From Chryseolinea soli (GTDB lineage: Bacteria; Bacteroidota; Bacteroidia; Cytophagales; Cyclobacteriaceae), in contig NZ_CP032382.1 in the NCBI RefSeq assembly GCF_003589925.1, positions 2,480,001 through 2,544,000 of the forward strand: a stretch of 64,000 nt of DNA, read 5' to 3'. Below, piece by piece: positions 36,268 to 45,580 of this stretch. The translations under genes and the position numbers were made by a program. The notes below the pieces were generated by a model. That model was not told the origin of the DNA. It was given only the letters and a program-made list of their open reading frames with translations, and made no database searches. Every line of letters starts with the position of its first letter. Within the stretch, counting starts at the first letter, position 1.

Positions 36268-37860
36268 ATGGCAGGTGGAAAAGAAACCCCGCGTCAGAAG
36301 ATGATAGGCATGATGTACCTCGTGCTTACAGCGCTCCTCGCGCTGCAAGTAAGTAACGCGGTACTGGAGAAATTCGCCATCATCAACGTTACCCTTACCG
36401 GCCTGATCACCGACGGGAACAAGAAAAGCGACGAGATTTTGAAAGGAATCATTGCGGATGCAGGCGAAAGCCAGTCAGCCAATGTGATCAAGGCAAAAAC
36501 GAATGCAGAGCAAGTGAGAAAAATCACGAAGGATGCATTGAACTATATTGATGAATTGAAGAAGCGTATGATGGCTACTTCAGGCACCGATAAAATTGAT
36601 GAGAAATTGATCAACGACCACAGCTCGAAAGTAGCGGCGATGATGATCGATGTAAAATCAAAAGAACAAGAAGGTAAGAAATACGAAAAGCTTTTGAATG
36701 ACTATGTCGCTCAACTGAAGGATCTTTCTGGACTTGACTTCGCCAAATTGGCAAAGCCGCCGAAAGATATTCCCATCTTTGCGACCAACGAAGATCACGT
36801 TCGTAAAGATTACCTGACATTTACCTTCGAAAACACGCCTGTGATCGCAGCGCTTGCCTCTGTAACCCAGACGCAAACCGAGATCCTCGAATATGAGGCA
36901 ACAGCCCTCGATAAATTGGCCAAAGATGCTGGTGCAAACCGGATCAGCTTCGACCAGTTCATCCCGATGGTAAGAGCTAAATCCTCTACTGTCGCTGCCG
37001 GTGCGAAATATGAAGCGGAAATGTTCCTCACAGGATCTTCTACTTCGATCTCCTCGGAGTTCTACAAGGATGGTGCAAAGCTTCCGATCATCGCCGATGC
37101 AGGTGGAGTTCAGATGGGTAAAATTGAATTTACAGCTTCGGGTGGTGGTTATGATGCCACAGGTATCGCCAAAAAATCCTTCAAGGCTGAGATCAAAGTA
37201 AAAGGCCAGACCTTCACACAAAACATCGAGTATTACGTAGCACAGCCCGTGATCCGTGTGACAACGGGTAACGCTCCCACGCTCTACATGAATTGCGGAA
37301 ATACGGTGAACATTGAAGTGCCTGCCTTGGGTACAAATTATAATCCTTCTTTCTCTGCAGCGAGTGCGGAGATCAGAAAGGGTGATAAGCCCGGCCGCGT
37401 TACAATCATCCCCAGTGCTCGCAAGATCACTGTAGGTGTTACGAATGGTGGCACGAAAATCGGCGATCAGCAATTTGATGTGAAAAACGTTCCGGATCCC
37501 CGCTATGTAGCCTACATCGGAAGCACAGCTGTGGATTTGAGAAATGGTATTAAGCCCAACCAACTCGCTAACCTGCGTTTTGTTGCTGAGCCTGAGAACA
37601 ACTTCAAAGAAGAAGTTCCCAAGGACGCACGCTACAAAATCAAACGCGCAGAAGTGATCTTGGGTCGTGGAACGGCAGGTGTGCAACGTCTTAATGCAAC
37701 CAACGAAAATCCGGATCTCCGCTCCTGGTCAAGCCAGGCAAGACCCGGTGACCGCGTGGTTATCGACATCAAGGAAGTTGCCCGCAGAACGTTCACCGAT
37801 GGCGAAGAAAAGGTTCCCGTTAAAGGTTCAAGTGGTATTATAATCATACCGATAAACTAA
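36268..37860 (+). CDS. gldM: Gliding motor/T9SS protein GldM
   Basis: A 530-residue single-pass protein. The conserved N-terminus GGKETPRQKMIGMMYLVLTA and the helix at about 14-32 anchor it in the inner membrane beside GldL. The periplasmic part holds a helical D1 region (IADAGESQSANVIKAKTNAE) and then beta-sandwich domains (AGAKYEAEMFLTGSSTSIS, IEYYVAQPVIRV). The dimer spans the periplasm to the GldK/GldN ring. The stop overlaps the gldN start by one base (TAATG). Confidence 0.97.
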   Translation: MAGGKETPRQKMIGMMYLVLTALLALQVSNAVLEKFAIINVTLTGLITDGNKKSDEILKGIIADAGESQSANVIKAKTNAEQVRKITKDALNYIDELKKRMMATSGTDKIDEKLINDHSSKVAAMMIDVKSKEQEGKKYEKLLNDYVAQLKDLSGLDFAKLAKPPKDIPIFATNEDHVRKDYLTFTFENTPVIAALASVTQTQTEILEYEATALDKLAKDAGANRISFDQFIPMVRAKSSTVAAGAKYEAEMFLTGSSTSISSEFYKDGAKLPIIADAGGVQMGKIEFTASGGGYDATGIAKKSFKAEIKVKGQTFTQNIEYYVAQPVIRVTTGNAPTLYMNCGNTVNIEVPALGTNYNPSFSAASAEIRKGDKPGRVTIIPSARKITVGVTNGGTKIGDQQFDVKNVPDPRYVAYIGSTAVDLRNGIKPNQLANLRFVAEPENNFKEEVPKDARYKIKRAEVILGRGTAGVQRLNATNENPDLRSWSSQARPGDRVVIDIKEVARRTFTDGEEKVPVKGSSGIIIIPIN

Positions 37861-38771
37861 TGAAAAAGAGCATTTTTATAACACTGTTTTCAGTTGGACT
37901 GACCGGCGCATTTGCGCAGGAGGTGCAGGATTTGGAAGTTCAGTACAATCCGAATTCGCTCAATCCAATTCCCGTGTATGAGCAGCACTACAAAGTGCGT
38001 GTGTGGAGGAATATCGATCTCCGGGAAAAGCAAAACAAAGGCTTCTTCGCCAAAAACGGAGAGATCAGCAAACTCATTGTTGATGCCGTAAAGTCTGGAG
38101 AACTAACAGACATTTATAACAGTGACTCTTTGACTACCAAATTATCGAAGGAAGACTTCCTGGGACGGTTGGTACAAGAGCAAGCCCAGACCTTCCCGGC
38201 CTGGAACCCCACTACCGACTTCTACACGGATGATATCGTGAGCTTCAACGGCAAGAACTATCGCGCCGTGCAAGACAGCAAGGGCATCACGCCCAGCGAA
38301 GACGCCACCGACTATTGGGCAGCCACCAACCAAGGTAGCGGTCTCGAATACGCCGTAGGCGACATGAGCTCCATCCACATGATGGAAGACATGATCTTCG
38401 ACAGAAGAAGATCCAGATTGTACTACGACATTCAGGCTTTTGAGATCATCGTTCCCGGTGCGAAGACCACCACAGGTATCGATAACTCGCTCGGATGGTT
38501 CAAATACAAGGACCTGGAGAAATTATTCAGAAACAACATTCCGAAGGCTGTTTGGTTCAATCGCCAGAACACCGCGCAAAACAAGAACTTTGCCGATGCA
38601 TTCTTACTGAGATTGTTCCAAGGCTCGATCTACAAAGTGCAGAACCCCGACGATGAAACCATCGACGATACTTACCGTGGCAATGGACGTCCCTACAGAG
38701 AAGGCGTTTGGGCTCGCGAGTGGACGGAGATGATGCTCATGGAGAAGGAACACAACCTTTGGGAATTCTAA
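37860..38771 (+). CDS. gldN: T9SS ring protein GldN with a CBM5/12-like insertion
   Basis: A 303-residue periplasmic protein. After the signal peptide (IFITLFSVGLTGAFAQ) residues 34-106 match GldN (PIPVYEQHYKVRVWRNIDLR). Residues about 110-158 read FPAWNPTTDFYTDDIVSFNG and KNYRAVQDSKGITPSEDATD, then YWAAT. This is the pattern of a small CBM5/12-like carbohydrate-binding module (aromatic, YxxxDxVxxNGKxYxA, Px, W). The normal GldN sequence then resumes (MEDMIFDRRRSRLYYDIQAF). It begins on the gldM stop (TAATG). GldN with GldK forms the T9SS ring; the insertion could bind peptidoglycan or surface glycan, which is inference. Confidence 0.93.
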   Translation: MKKSIFITLFSVGLTGAFAQEVQDLEVQYNPNSLNPIPVYEQHYKVRVWRNIDLREKQNKGFFAKNGEISKLIVDAVKSGELTDIYNSDSLTTKLSKEDFLGRLVQEQAQTFPAWNPTTDFYTDDIVSFNGKNYRAVQDSKGITPSEDATDYWAATNQGSGLEYAVGDMSSIHMMEDMIFDRRRSRLYYDIQAFEIIVPGAKTTTGIDNSLGWFKYKDLEKLFRNNIPKAVWFNRQNTAQNKNFADAFLLRLFQGSIYKVQNPDDETIDDTYRGNGRPYREGVWAREWTEMMLMEKEHNLWEF

Positions 38772-38791
38772 GAATTTGCTTTTTGATATTG

Positions 38792-38820
38792 AGAAGGGAG
38801 GTCACTTGACCTCCTTTTCT
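38792..38820. terminator. Bidirectional terminator between gldN and uvrC
   Basis: GGGAGGTC (38796-38803) and GACCTCC (38108 of the stem's second arm is at 38808-38814) form a stem with an ACTT loop, flanked by AA on the left and TTTT on the right, so it can act on both strands. The stop codon of uvrC (38802-38804 on the minus strand) lies inside the hairpin. Confidence 0.75.
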
Positions 38821-40598
38821 TTTATACCCAAAATGATCTCCGCCTTTTTGCGCCCTACCAGTTTCTCGATCTCCTCAAACGGCGCTTCCTTGATCTTCTT
38901 CACGGACTTGAAATGCTGTAATAATTTCACGGAGGTTTTCTGACCGATACCCTCAAGACCCTCCATCTCGGTTTTCAACTGCACCTTGCTTCTCTTTTGC
39001 CGGTGGAAAGTGATGGCAAAGCGGTGGGCCTCGTCACGGATCTGCTGCATCAATAACAGCCCTGGCGATTTTTTACTGATGTGCAGCGGCAACGGGTCCT
39101 CTGGATAGTAGATCTCTTCTAATCGCTTGGCGATGCCGATGATCGGGATCTGACCATAGAGATTCAATTCCTTTAATGCCTCGCAGGCACTGCTCAATTG
39201 TCCTTTGCCCCCGTCGACCATGATCAGGTCGGGGAGCTTGCCGGCCTCCTCCTGGATCCTTTTGTAACGCCGGCCAACGATCTCTTTCATGGATGCAAAG
39301 TCGTCGGGCCCTTCCACGGTCTTGATGTTGAAATGGCGGTAGCCTTTTTTATCAGCCTTCCCATCAACAAAGCGCACCATGGACGCCACCGGTGTGGTGC
39401 CTTGCAGGTTGGAGTTGTCGAAGCATTCGATGATGTTGGGCAAGTGTTGGATCTGCAGATCCTTTTGAAGGATCAGCAATACTTCTTTTTGCTTTGATTT
39501 CTTTCCCTCGCGGAAGATCTCGCGTTCACGTTTTAACTCAAGGGCGTTTTTGATCGACAACGCGAGGAGTTTCTTCTTGTCGCCGATCTGAGGGATCACG
39601 TTTTCGACTTTGTCTTCCAGCAGCGTGATCGCCACATTGCTTAAGATCAGTTTGTTCTGACTGTGGGTTTGCTCTCGTAGTTCGAAAACCGTAAAGCTCA
39701 GAATTTCGTCGTCGGGCTCGTCGAGTTTCTTCTTCACCTCCATGGTCTTGGAGAAGATAATCGCCCCTTCACGGATCATTAGGTAGTTCACATAGGCATA
39801 AGATTCCGTGCTGGTGATGGTGCACACATCGATATCCGTAAGGTCTTTATTGACGACAAGCGATTTGGATTGGAATCTTTCCAGCGTTTCCAGCTTCTCC
39901 TTATAAAAATGCGCCCGCTCGAATTCCATATTGCCGGCCGCTGTTTTCATTTGGGAGGTAAAGTGATTGTAGACGATGCTGAGATTGCCTTTCAGGATGT
40001 TGCGGGCCTGCTCGATTTCTTCCAGGTATGATTTTTCGTCCTGGTAGCCTTCGCAAGGACCCTTGCAATTGCCAAGGTGGTATTCGAGACATACTTTGAA
40101 TTTTTTTTGCTCCACGTTCGCTTCGCTGAGCAGGAGATTGCAAGTCCGGATGGAGTATAGCTTGCGGGTTAACTCCAATACATTCTTCATGGCTACTACG
40201 CTGGAGAAAGGGCCAAAGTACTCGCCTTGTTTAGGCAGGTATTTGCGCGTGTAGATAATACGAGGGAATCGTTCCTTGAGAATGACCAAATAGGGAAACG
40301 TCTTGTCGTCCTTCAGCAGGATGTTGTACTTGGGCTGATTCTGTTTGATGAAATTGTTCTCCAGCAACAACGCGTCGAACTCGGAATTGGACACCGTAAA
40401 GTCGATGCGTTCGATCTCCGAGACCAGCTTGAGCGTTTTGCGATTCACGCCCGTGCTCTTGCTGAAATAACTGCTTACCCTTTTCTTGATGCTCTTTGCC
40501 TTGCCGACGTAGATGAGCACATCTTCGTCGTTATAGAAGCGATAGACACCAGGAGATTCCGGCAGTCGCTGAACAACTTCTTTGAGCCGGTCGTACAT
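38802..40598 (-). CDS. uvrC: Excinuclease ABC subunit C
   Basis: A 598-residue nucleotide-excision-repair nuclease. The N-terminal GIY-YIG domain (SPGVYRFYNDEDVLIYVGKA, residues about 14-90) makes the 3' incision. A UVR helix pair follows near 200 (MKTAAGNMEFERAHFYKEKL), then the RNase H-like domain for the 5' incision (FDNSNLQGTTPVASMVRFVD, IMVDGGKGQLSSACEAL). A helix-hairpin-helix pair ends the protein (LEGIGQKTSVKLLQHFKSVK). It lies five bases after the penicillin-binding protein gene. Confidence 0.97.
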   Translation of the reverse strand: MYDRLKEVVQRLPESPGVYRFYNDEDVLIYVGKAKSIKKRVSSYFSKSTGVNRKTLKLVSEIERIDFTVSNSEFDALLLENNFIKQNQPKYNILLKDDKTFPYLVILKERFPRIIYTRKYLPKQGEYFGPFSSVVAMKNVLELTRKLYSIRTCNLLLSEANVEQKKFKVCLEYHLGNCKGPCEGYQDEKSYLEEIEQARNILKGNLSIVYNHFTSQMKTAAGNMEFERAHFYKEKLETLERFQSKSLVVNKDLTDIDVCTITSTESYAYVNYLMIREGAIIFSKTMEVKKKLDEPDDEILSFTVFELREQTHSQNKLILSNVAITLLEDKVENVIPQIGDKKKLLALSIKNALELKREREIFREGKKSKQKEVLLILQKDLQIQHLPNIIECFDNSNLQGTTPVASMVRFVDGKADKKGYRHFNIKTVEGPDDFASMKEIVGRRYKRIQEEAGKLPDLIMVDGGKGQLSSACEALKELNLYGQIPIIGIAKRLEEIYYPEDPLPLHISKKSPGLLLMQQIRDEAHRFAITFHRQKRSKVQLKTEMEGLEGIGQKTSVKLLQHFKSVKKIKEAPFEEIEKLVGRKKAEIILGIKEKEVK

Positions 40599-40603
40599 AG
40601 ACT

Positions 40604-42931
40604 TTATTCGTTATTGGGGTTCCAATCTTCCTGAGGCGTTCCGGCATCGTCGGGCGGTAGCTCATACGAGCTACAGTCGAAGGTGATGTCCATTTTGGCG
40701 GCCGGCCTTCTGAACTGTCCTTTTTTATATTCCAGCGATGCATCGGCATACACTTTCAACATGAATTTTTCCCAGATGGGGCGTGCTGTTTTTGAGCCCT
40801 GCCCCAGATCCCATTGTTTGTAGTGAATACTGCGCTCATCGCCCCCCACCCAGGCACCCGAAACCAGGTCGCGCGTGATGCCCATATACCAGCCGTCGGA
40901 GGCGTTGTTGGTGGTTCCTGTTTTGCCTCCAATTTCGTTTTCGGTCTTGAGGTTAAAGTTTAGTCCTCGCGAGGTTCCGCCTTCTTCCTGCACACCGCCC
41001 ATCAACATGTAGATCATCTTGTAGGCCGTTTGCTCACTGATGGCTTGCCGCGTTTTGGGTACAAAGTTCTCGATCACGTTGCCGTTTTTATCTTCGATCT
41101 GTGTGATGTAGAAAGGTTGCGTGTGAATGCCCGAGTTCACGAAGGTGCTGTAGGCGCCCACGATCTCATACAACGACACGTCGCTCACCCCCAGGCACAA
41201 CGACGGCACAGCATCCAGCGGGCTGGTGATGCCCACGCGTCGCGCAAAGTTCACGACATTCTCGGGGCCCACGCGCTGCAGCACCTGGGCCGTGATGGAG
41301 TTCTTCGATTTGGCCATGGCTTGCCGCATGGTGAGCCATTCGCCCGTTCCACGATCGCCCTCCGCATTGGGCGGGCTCCACGTGCCACCCGGGACTTTGA
41401 AGGTGGGAGATACGTCCTGCAATTTCAAACAAGGATTGTAACCCGCTTCCAGCGCTGTGCCATACACAAACGGTTTGAAAGAAGAACCCGGCTGCCGTGT
41501 TCCCTGCCGAACGTGATCGTACTTGAAATATTTGTGATTGATGCCGCCCACCCAAGCTTTGATGGCACCGGTCCGGGCGTCCATCGACATAAAGCCGGCG
41601 TGGAGGAAGCGCTTGTAATAGTTCAACGAGTCCATCGAGCTGAACAGCGTGTCGCGCTCTCCGTTCCAGGTGAAGATGGTCATGGGTTTCTTCAACTTCA
41701 GCATGATTTTCACCGAGTCGCTGCCTGCGCCATAGCGGGCCACCAGGTTCCGGTAGGTCTCCGTTTGTTTGATGCGCGAATCGAGAAAACCCTTGATCTC
41801 ATTCCAATCCTCGTCGATCCAGGGGTTCTTGCCTTTCCAATGGGTGTCGAATGTCTTTTGCTGAGGCTTCATGCTTTCGGCCATGGCCTCTTCGGCATAG
41901 CGTTGCATGCGGCTGTCGATCGTGGTATGGATTTTTAATCCCGATTCCCATAGGTCATAGCCGTGCTCTTTGCACCACGCCATGAGATCGTTCAGGATCA
42001 CGGTACGGAAATAGGTGGCCAGCCCTTCGTTTTGATTTTGCACAGCATACTCCAGGTGGATGGGAAGCTTCAACAACGAATCGTAAGTTTCGCGCGAGCG
42101 GATGTAGCCGTGGTTGTATAACTTAAACAATACCTCGTTCCTTTTGGACAGGGCATTCTTGGGATTGCGCTTGGGGTTATAGAATGAAGGGGCCTGCAAC
42201 ATACCCACCAGCACCGCCGCTTCCTGGACGTTCAGTTCGGAGGGTTGTTTGTTGAAGTAGGTTTCGGCGGCCACTTTGATGCCGTAGGCATTGCTGCTGA
42301 AATCGCTTGTGTTGAGATACATGGTGATGATCTCCTGTTTGGTGAAGTTCTTTTCGAGCTTCACGGAGATGATCCATTCTTTGGTCTTGCTGATGAGAAT
42401 GCGCAGCGGTCCCACCATCAAAGGTCCATCCAATTCCTCCCCGCGGGTGCTGAAGAGGTTTTTGGCCAGCTGTTGGGTGATGGTGCTTCCACCGCCCTTG
42501 GAAGACGAGTTGAACGTGAGCACCCCGAAGATCACCCGCATATAGGCGCGGAAATCCAGGCCGGAATGGTCATAAAAACGATGGTCTTCCGAAAGCAACA
42601 GGGTGTTCACCAGATCCGGCGACAGCTGTTCGTAGCTCACCTGGCTGCGGTTAAACCGGAAATAACGACCCAACGAAACACCATCGGCAGAAATCAACTC
42701 AGACGACAAGTCGTTCTTGGGGTTTTCAATGGCTTTCAGGCTGGGCATGTCGCCAAACAGGCCGAACAGGTTGATGCTCACCGAGAGCACGTAGAGTGGA
42801 AAACCGAGGATGATACAGAGGAAAAGTATCCAGATGCCTTTTGTAGCTTTTTTAAACCAAGGACTTTGGGTAAGCAGGATTCTATTGACTTTCTGCAGGG
42901 TAGTTTCTTTCAAAGAATTGGAGGTATTCAT
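40604..42931 (-). CDS. Class A penicillin-binding protein (PBP1A type)
   Basis: A 775-residue bifunctional murein synthase. The ATG at 42931, preceded by AAAAGG, is used rather than 42982. One transmembrane helix at about 32-54 (GIWILFLCIILGFPLYVLSV) precedes the GT51 domain (LLLSEDHRFYDHSGLDFRAY, GGGSTITQQLAKNLFS). The transpeptidase domain has SxxK in RQPGSSFKPFVYG, SxN in SKNSIT and KTG in GGKTGTTNNASDGW. It polymerises and cross-links peptidoglycan at the inner membrane. It overlaps the end of the SprE gene by 50 bp, implying coupled translation. Confidence 0.96.
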   Translation of the reverse strand: MNTSNSLKETTLQKVNRILLTQSPWFKKATKGIWILFLCIILGFPLYVLSVSINLFGLFGDMPSLKAIENPKNDLSSELISADGVSLGRYFRFNRSQVSYEQLSPDLVNTLLLSEDHRFYDHSGLDFRAYMRVIFGVLTFNSSSKGGGSTITQQLAKNLFSTRGEELDGPLMVGPLRILISKTKEWIISVKLEKNFTKQEIITMYLNTSDFSSNAYGIKVAAETYFNKQPSELNVQEAAVLVGMLQAPSFYNPKRNPKNALSKRNEVLFKLYNHGYIRSRETYDSLLKLPIHLEYAVQNQNEGLATYFRTVILNDLMAWCKEHGYDLWESGLKIHTTIDSRMQRYAEEAMAESMKPQQKTFDTHWKGKNPWIDEDWNEIKGFLDSRIKQTETYRNLVARYGAGSDSVKIMLKLKKPMTIFTWNGERDTLFSSMDSLNYYKRFLHAGFMSMDARTGAIKAWVGGINHKYFKYDHVRQGTRQPGSSFKPFVYGTALEAGYNPCLKLQDVSPTFKVPGGTWSPPNAEGDRGTGEWLTMRQAMAKSKNSITAQVLQRVGPENVVNFARRVGITSPLDAVPSLCLGVSDVSLYEIVGAYSTFVNSGIHTQPFYITQIEDKNGNVIENFVPKTRQAISEQTAYKMIYMLMGGVQEEGGTSRGLNFNLKTENEIGGKTGTTNNASDGWYMGITRDLVSGAWVGGDERSIHYKQWDLGQGSKTARPIWEKFMLKVYADASLEYKKGQFRRPAAKMDITFDCSSYELPPDDAGTPQEDWNPNNE

Positions 42932-45485
42932 CAAGACCTTTTGTTCGGTAAAATATATCGAAATTGTCTTTTGTAATGACAAAGCTATGGAATTTATGGT
43001 TCCTTAACTCGGTGAGTGTGGAAAGCTTTTCGTTGAACGTTTTCTTGTACTCCAAGGCCCAGCTGATGCGGGGCAATTCGTCTACCAACGTGAGGACGTA
43101 TTCGTCGTTTAGGACCAGGTTGCTGGTCTTCAATTTCAGCTCTTTGAAATTCTCCTCGTCAAATCGCTCCAGCATACCGCTCACCAACGCGCTGAGGTTA
43201 TCGGCCCTGCGGTGAACCAACACAAAATAGTGCGGCTCTTCGAACGAGCGGATGTATTGTATGCCCTTCACTTTCTCCTGGTCGGCCTGGAAGGTGTGCG
43301 AAGCATCCAGCAATTTCTTGGCGTAGGTCGTCAGCGGATCGTCGGGATGGGCTTTTATAAACTGATCGAGGGCGAATTGATATTGGTTGATGTCTTCTGT
43401 TTTTCCCAACAGGATCACCTTCATCAGTTCGATGTTGGAAGAAAATGAGGTTTCGCCCATTTCCGAAGCCTGGTTAAGGGCTTGCAGGGCCTGCCGGTAT
43501 TCGCCATTCTGATAAAGGTCGTAGCCTGTTTTGTACAGTTCTTTTTGCTTCTCGGCCGTTTGACTCGATTCCTTCAGATAGTCGGGGTTGATGAGGATCT
43601 TGGCGAAATCCGAATTCGGATACTTTGTCTTTAACAAGGATGCATAGCTTTCGGATTTGGCGGCGTCGACGTCTTTAAAGATCAGATAGAGCTTGTATAA
43701 TATTTCGGGCTCATATGCGGTGTCCGGGAAACGGCGAAGCAAGGTGTTGTATGACGTTACGGCATTGTCTTTTTCCAGCAATTTAAAATAGTAGATATCG
43801 CCGAGGTTAAAATAGGCATCCTCGATTTTTTTGAGAGCCTCCTTTTTCTGCTCGTCGGTGCGTGGAATCTGTTTGTCTACGCGCGTGTATTCGGCGGCAA
43901 CGGGATCGCTGGCGGCTGGCTCGGGCACAGCTTGTTGATCTGTGGCGGCCGGTGTGGCACCATCGGAGGCGCTGCGGGCTGCCGTGGCGGTGGACGTTCG
44001 CAGCGACCGTCGCCAGTTGTCTTCCAGTGCGATGTTACCCCAGATGCGTTTGAATTCGGTTTGGCCCAGCGACATGGCCGATGGATTGCCAAAATACCAA
44101 TCGGTGGCGTCGTCGCCCTCTTGTTGTTGCCCGTTGTCATCGCCCGAGGAAAAAACATTGTTCGTGTTGGAGACGATCTCTATGCGGTTGCGCTTTTTCT
44201 TTTTCTTGCTCTCGTTGCTATCGGCCAGACGCTTCTTAGCCTGGAAGGCGGAGTCGATGCGCGCGCGCAGGGTAGACGAGTCCAGCGCTGACATAGCCAA
44301 AAGGCTGTCCTGCCATTTGATGGTATTGAGGTTCTTCACGAACTCATCCAGGATGCTTTGACGTGCCTTTATTCGATCGTAGCCCTCATAGTCTTTGGGC
44401 AGAGCATTGATGGCGCTATCGTAGTAGGCTTGTGAGAGTTCATATTTGCGCAGCGTGTCGTAGTAAATTTCTCCCAACCTCAGGTAAGCTTCGCCGTCGA
44501 TTCTTTTGTTGTTGCCCTCGCGGATCGAGCGGTTAAAGTCCTCCAGGGCCTGCGTTAGATTTTTTTGTTTCAATTCAAAAACACCCATCTCGTAAAAGAT
44601 CTTGTCTTTGAATTCCTTGTTCTTGCTATCCTTCAAAAGTTTCCGGAACGATTTGCGCGCCGCATTCACACTCTTGCTGCGCGATATTTCCGTTACCTGT
44701 GCCATATAGAGGCGTGCATAGAAGTCTACCTCGTATTCGGGATTGGTAGACAGGCAGCGCTTATAGTAATTGTACGCTTCTGATTCGAAGCCGAGTTTTT
44801 GATAGGTCTGTCCGACGATAAAAAAGATCCGGCCGGGACGATCTTTCTTTCTGAGCAGGGGCGTCACCTCCGTGAGATTTCTCACCATATAGTCAAGGTC
44901 GCCCTGTTCCTGGTAGAAGTAAGCTTTGGCCAACAGCAGGTTCTTCTTGTTCTCCTTGCTCAGTTTCCCTTTCTGCACAAAGTCGATCGCAGCTTGTGCA
45001 TTGTTGTATTCTTTGTGTTCGGTGAAGGTGCGTACCAGCTCGATGATGGCGGCGTGTTTTGTGTCGAGGTCCAGGCTCTTGGTGTTCACAAACTTGAAGG
45101 TCTGGATGGCATTGCCCCAGTCCATGCTGTAGAACCGGGCCTTGCCCACCAACAGGTAGGAGTCGTCGACCCACTTGCTGTTGGGGTGGCGTTGGATGGC
45201 GAGCGAGGCCATCTTGATGGCTTCTTGTATGTCTTTGTCATAACCCTTGGCCTGAGCGGAGTCCAGCGCGGGGTAGAGTCTCAGGATGCGGTTGTAGTCA
45301 TCGACCATACTGCTCCAGACGCTCTTTTCAACTTTCCTGATCTCTTCGCGTGCGTAGTAATATCCGTTGAAGTGCGCCGTTGTGTTGTGATAGGCAAGGG
45401 ACGTTAGGGTCTTTTGGTCAGACGAACAGGCCGTCATGACAGCCAGAATGAAGACAAGCAGTATATAAAAAAGGGGGCCTCTCAA
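42882..45485 (-). CDS. sprE: T9SS TPR lipoprotein SprE/PorW
   Basis: An 867-residue lipoprotein. The lipobox AVMTAC puts the lipidated Cys at residue 20. The mature N-terminus (LTSLAYHNTTAHFNGYYYAR) matches the opening seen in SprE/PorW, which couples the GldK/GldN ring to the outer-membrane translocon. Many TPR-like repeats follow (GKARFYSMDWGNAIQTFKFV, KAYFYQEQGDLDYMVRNLTE), interrupted near 430-560 by a Lys/Asp/Gln- then Ala/Thr-rich low-complexity stretch. It sits upstream of a PBP gene and close to gldKLMN, which supports the assignment. The call is by length, lipobox and repeats. Confidence 0.88.
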   Translation of the reverse strand: MRGPLFYILLVFILAVMTACSSDQKTLTSLAYHNTTAHFNGYYYAREEIRKVEKSVWSSMVDDYNRILRLYPALDSAQAKGYDKDIQEAIKMASLAIQRHPNSKWVDDSYLLVGKARFYSMDWGNAIQTFKFVNTKSLDLDTKHAAIIELVRTFTEHKEYNNAQAAIDFVQKGKLSKENKKNLLLAKAYFYQEQGDLDYMVRNLTEVTPLLRKKDRPGRIFFIVGQTYQKLGFESEAYNYYKRCLSTNPEYEVDFYARLYMAQVTEISRSKSVNAARKSFRKLLKDSKNKEFKDKIFYEMGVFELKQKNLTQALEDFNRSIREGNNKRIDGEAYLRLGEIYYDTLRKYELSQAYYDSAINALPKDYEGYDRIKARQSILDEFVKNLNTIKWQDSLLAMSALDSSTLRARIDSAFQAKKRLADSNESKKKKKRNRIEIVSNTNNVFSSGDDNGQQQEGDDATDWYFGNPSAMSLGQTEFKRIWGNIALEDNWRRSLRTSTATAARSASDGATPAATDQQAVPEPAASDPVAAEYTRVDKQIPRTDEQKKEALKKIEDAYFNLGDIYYFKLLEKDNAVTSYNTLLRRFPDTAYEPEILYKLYLIFKDVDAAKSESYASLLKTKYPNSDFAKILINPDYLKESSQTAEKQKELYKTGYDLYQNGEYRQALQALNQASEMGETSFSSNIELMKVILLGKTEDINQYQFALDQFIKAHPDDPLTTYAKKLLDASHTFQADQEKVKGIQYIRSFEEPHYFVLVHRRADNLSALVSGMLERFDEENFKELKLKTSNLVLNDEYVLTLVDELPRISWALEYKKTFNEKLSTLTELRNHKFHSFVITKDNFDIFYRTKGLDEYLQFFERNYPAESQ

Positions 45486-45525
45486 GTGACTGTGATTTGT
45501 GATGTTAAAAACGCAAAAAACCTAA

Positions 45526-45561
45526 ATTCCATATTATAATAGCCTGGAATATCTAATTTTG
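45526..45561 (+). promoter_or_regulatory. Promoter box and inverted repeat before the M23 peptidase gene
   Basis: TAATTTTG (45554-45561) matches TAnnTTTG exactly. Just upstream, ATTCCA (45526-45531) and TGGAAT (45545-45550) form an inverted repeat around the expected -33 region, a possible operator. The site is in the divergent region between SprE and the M23 gene. Confidence 0.45.
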
Positions 45562-45580
45562 TGCAAAAAAGCGGAATATT

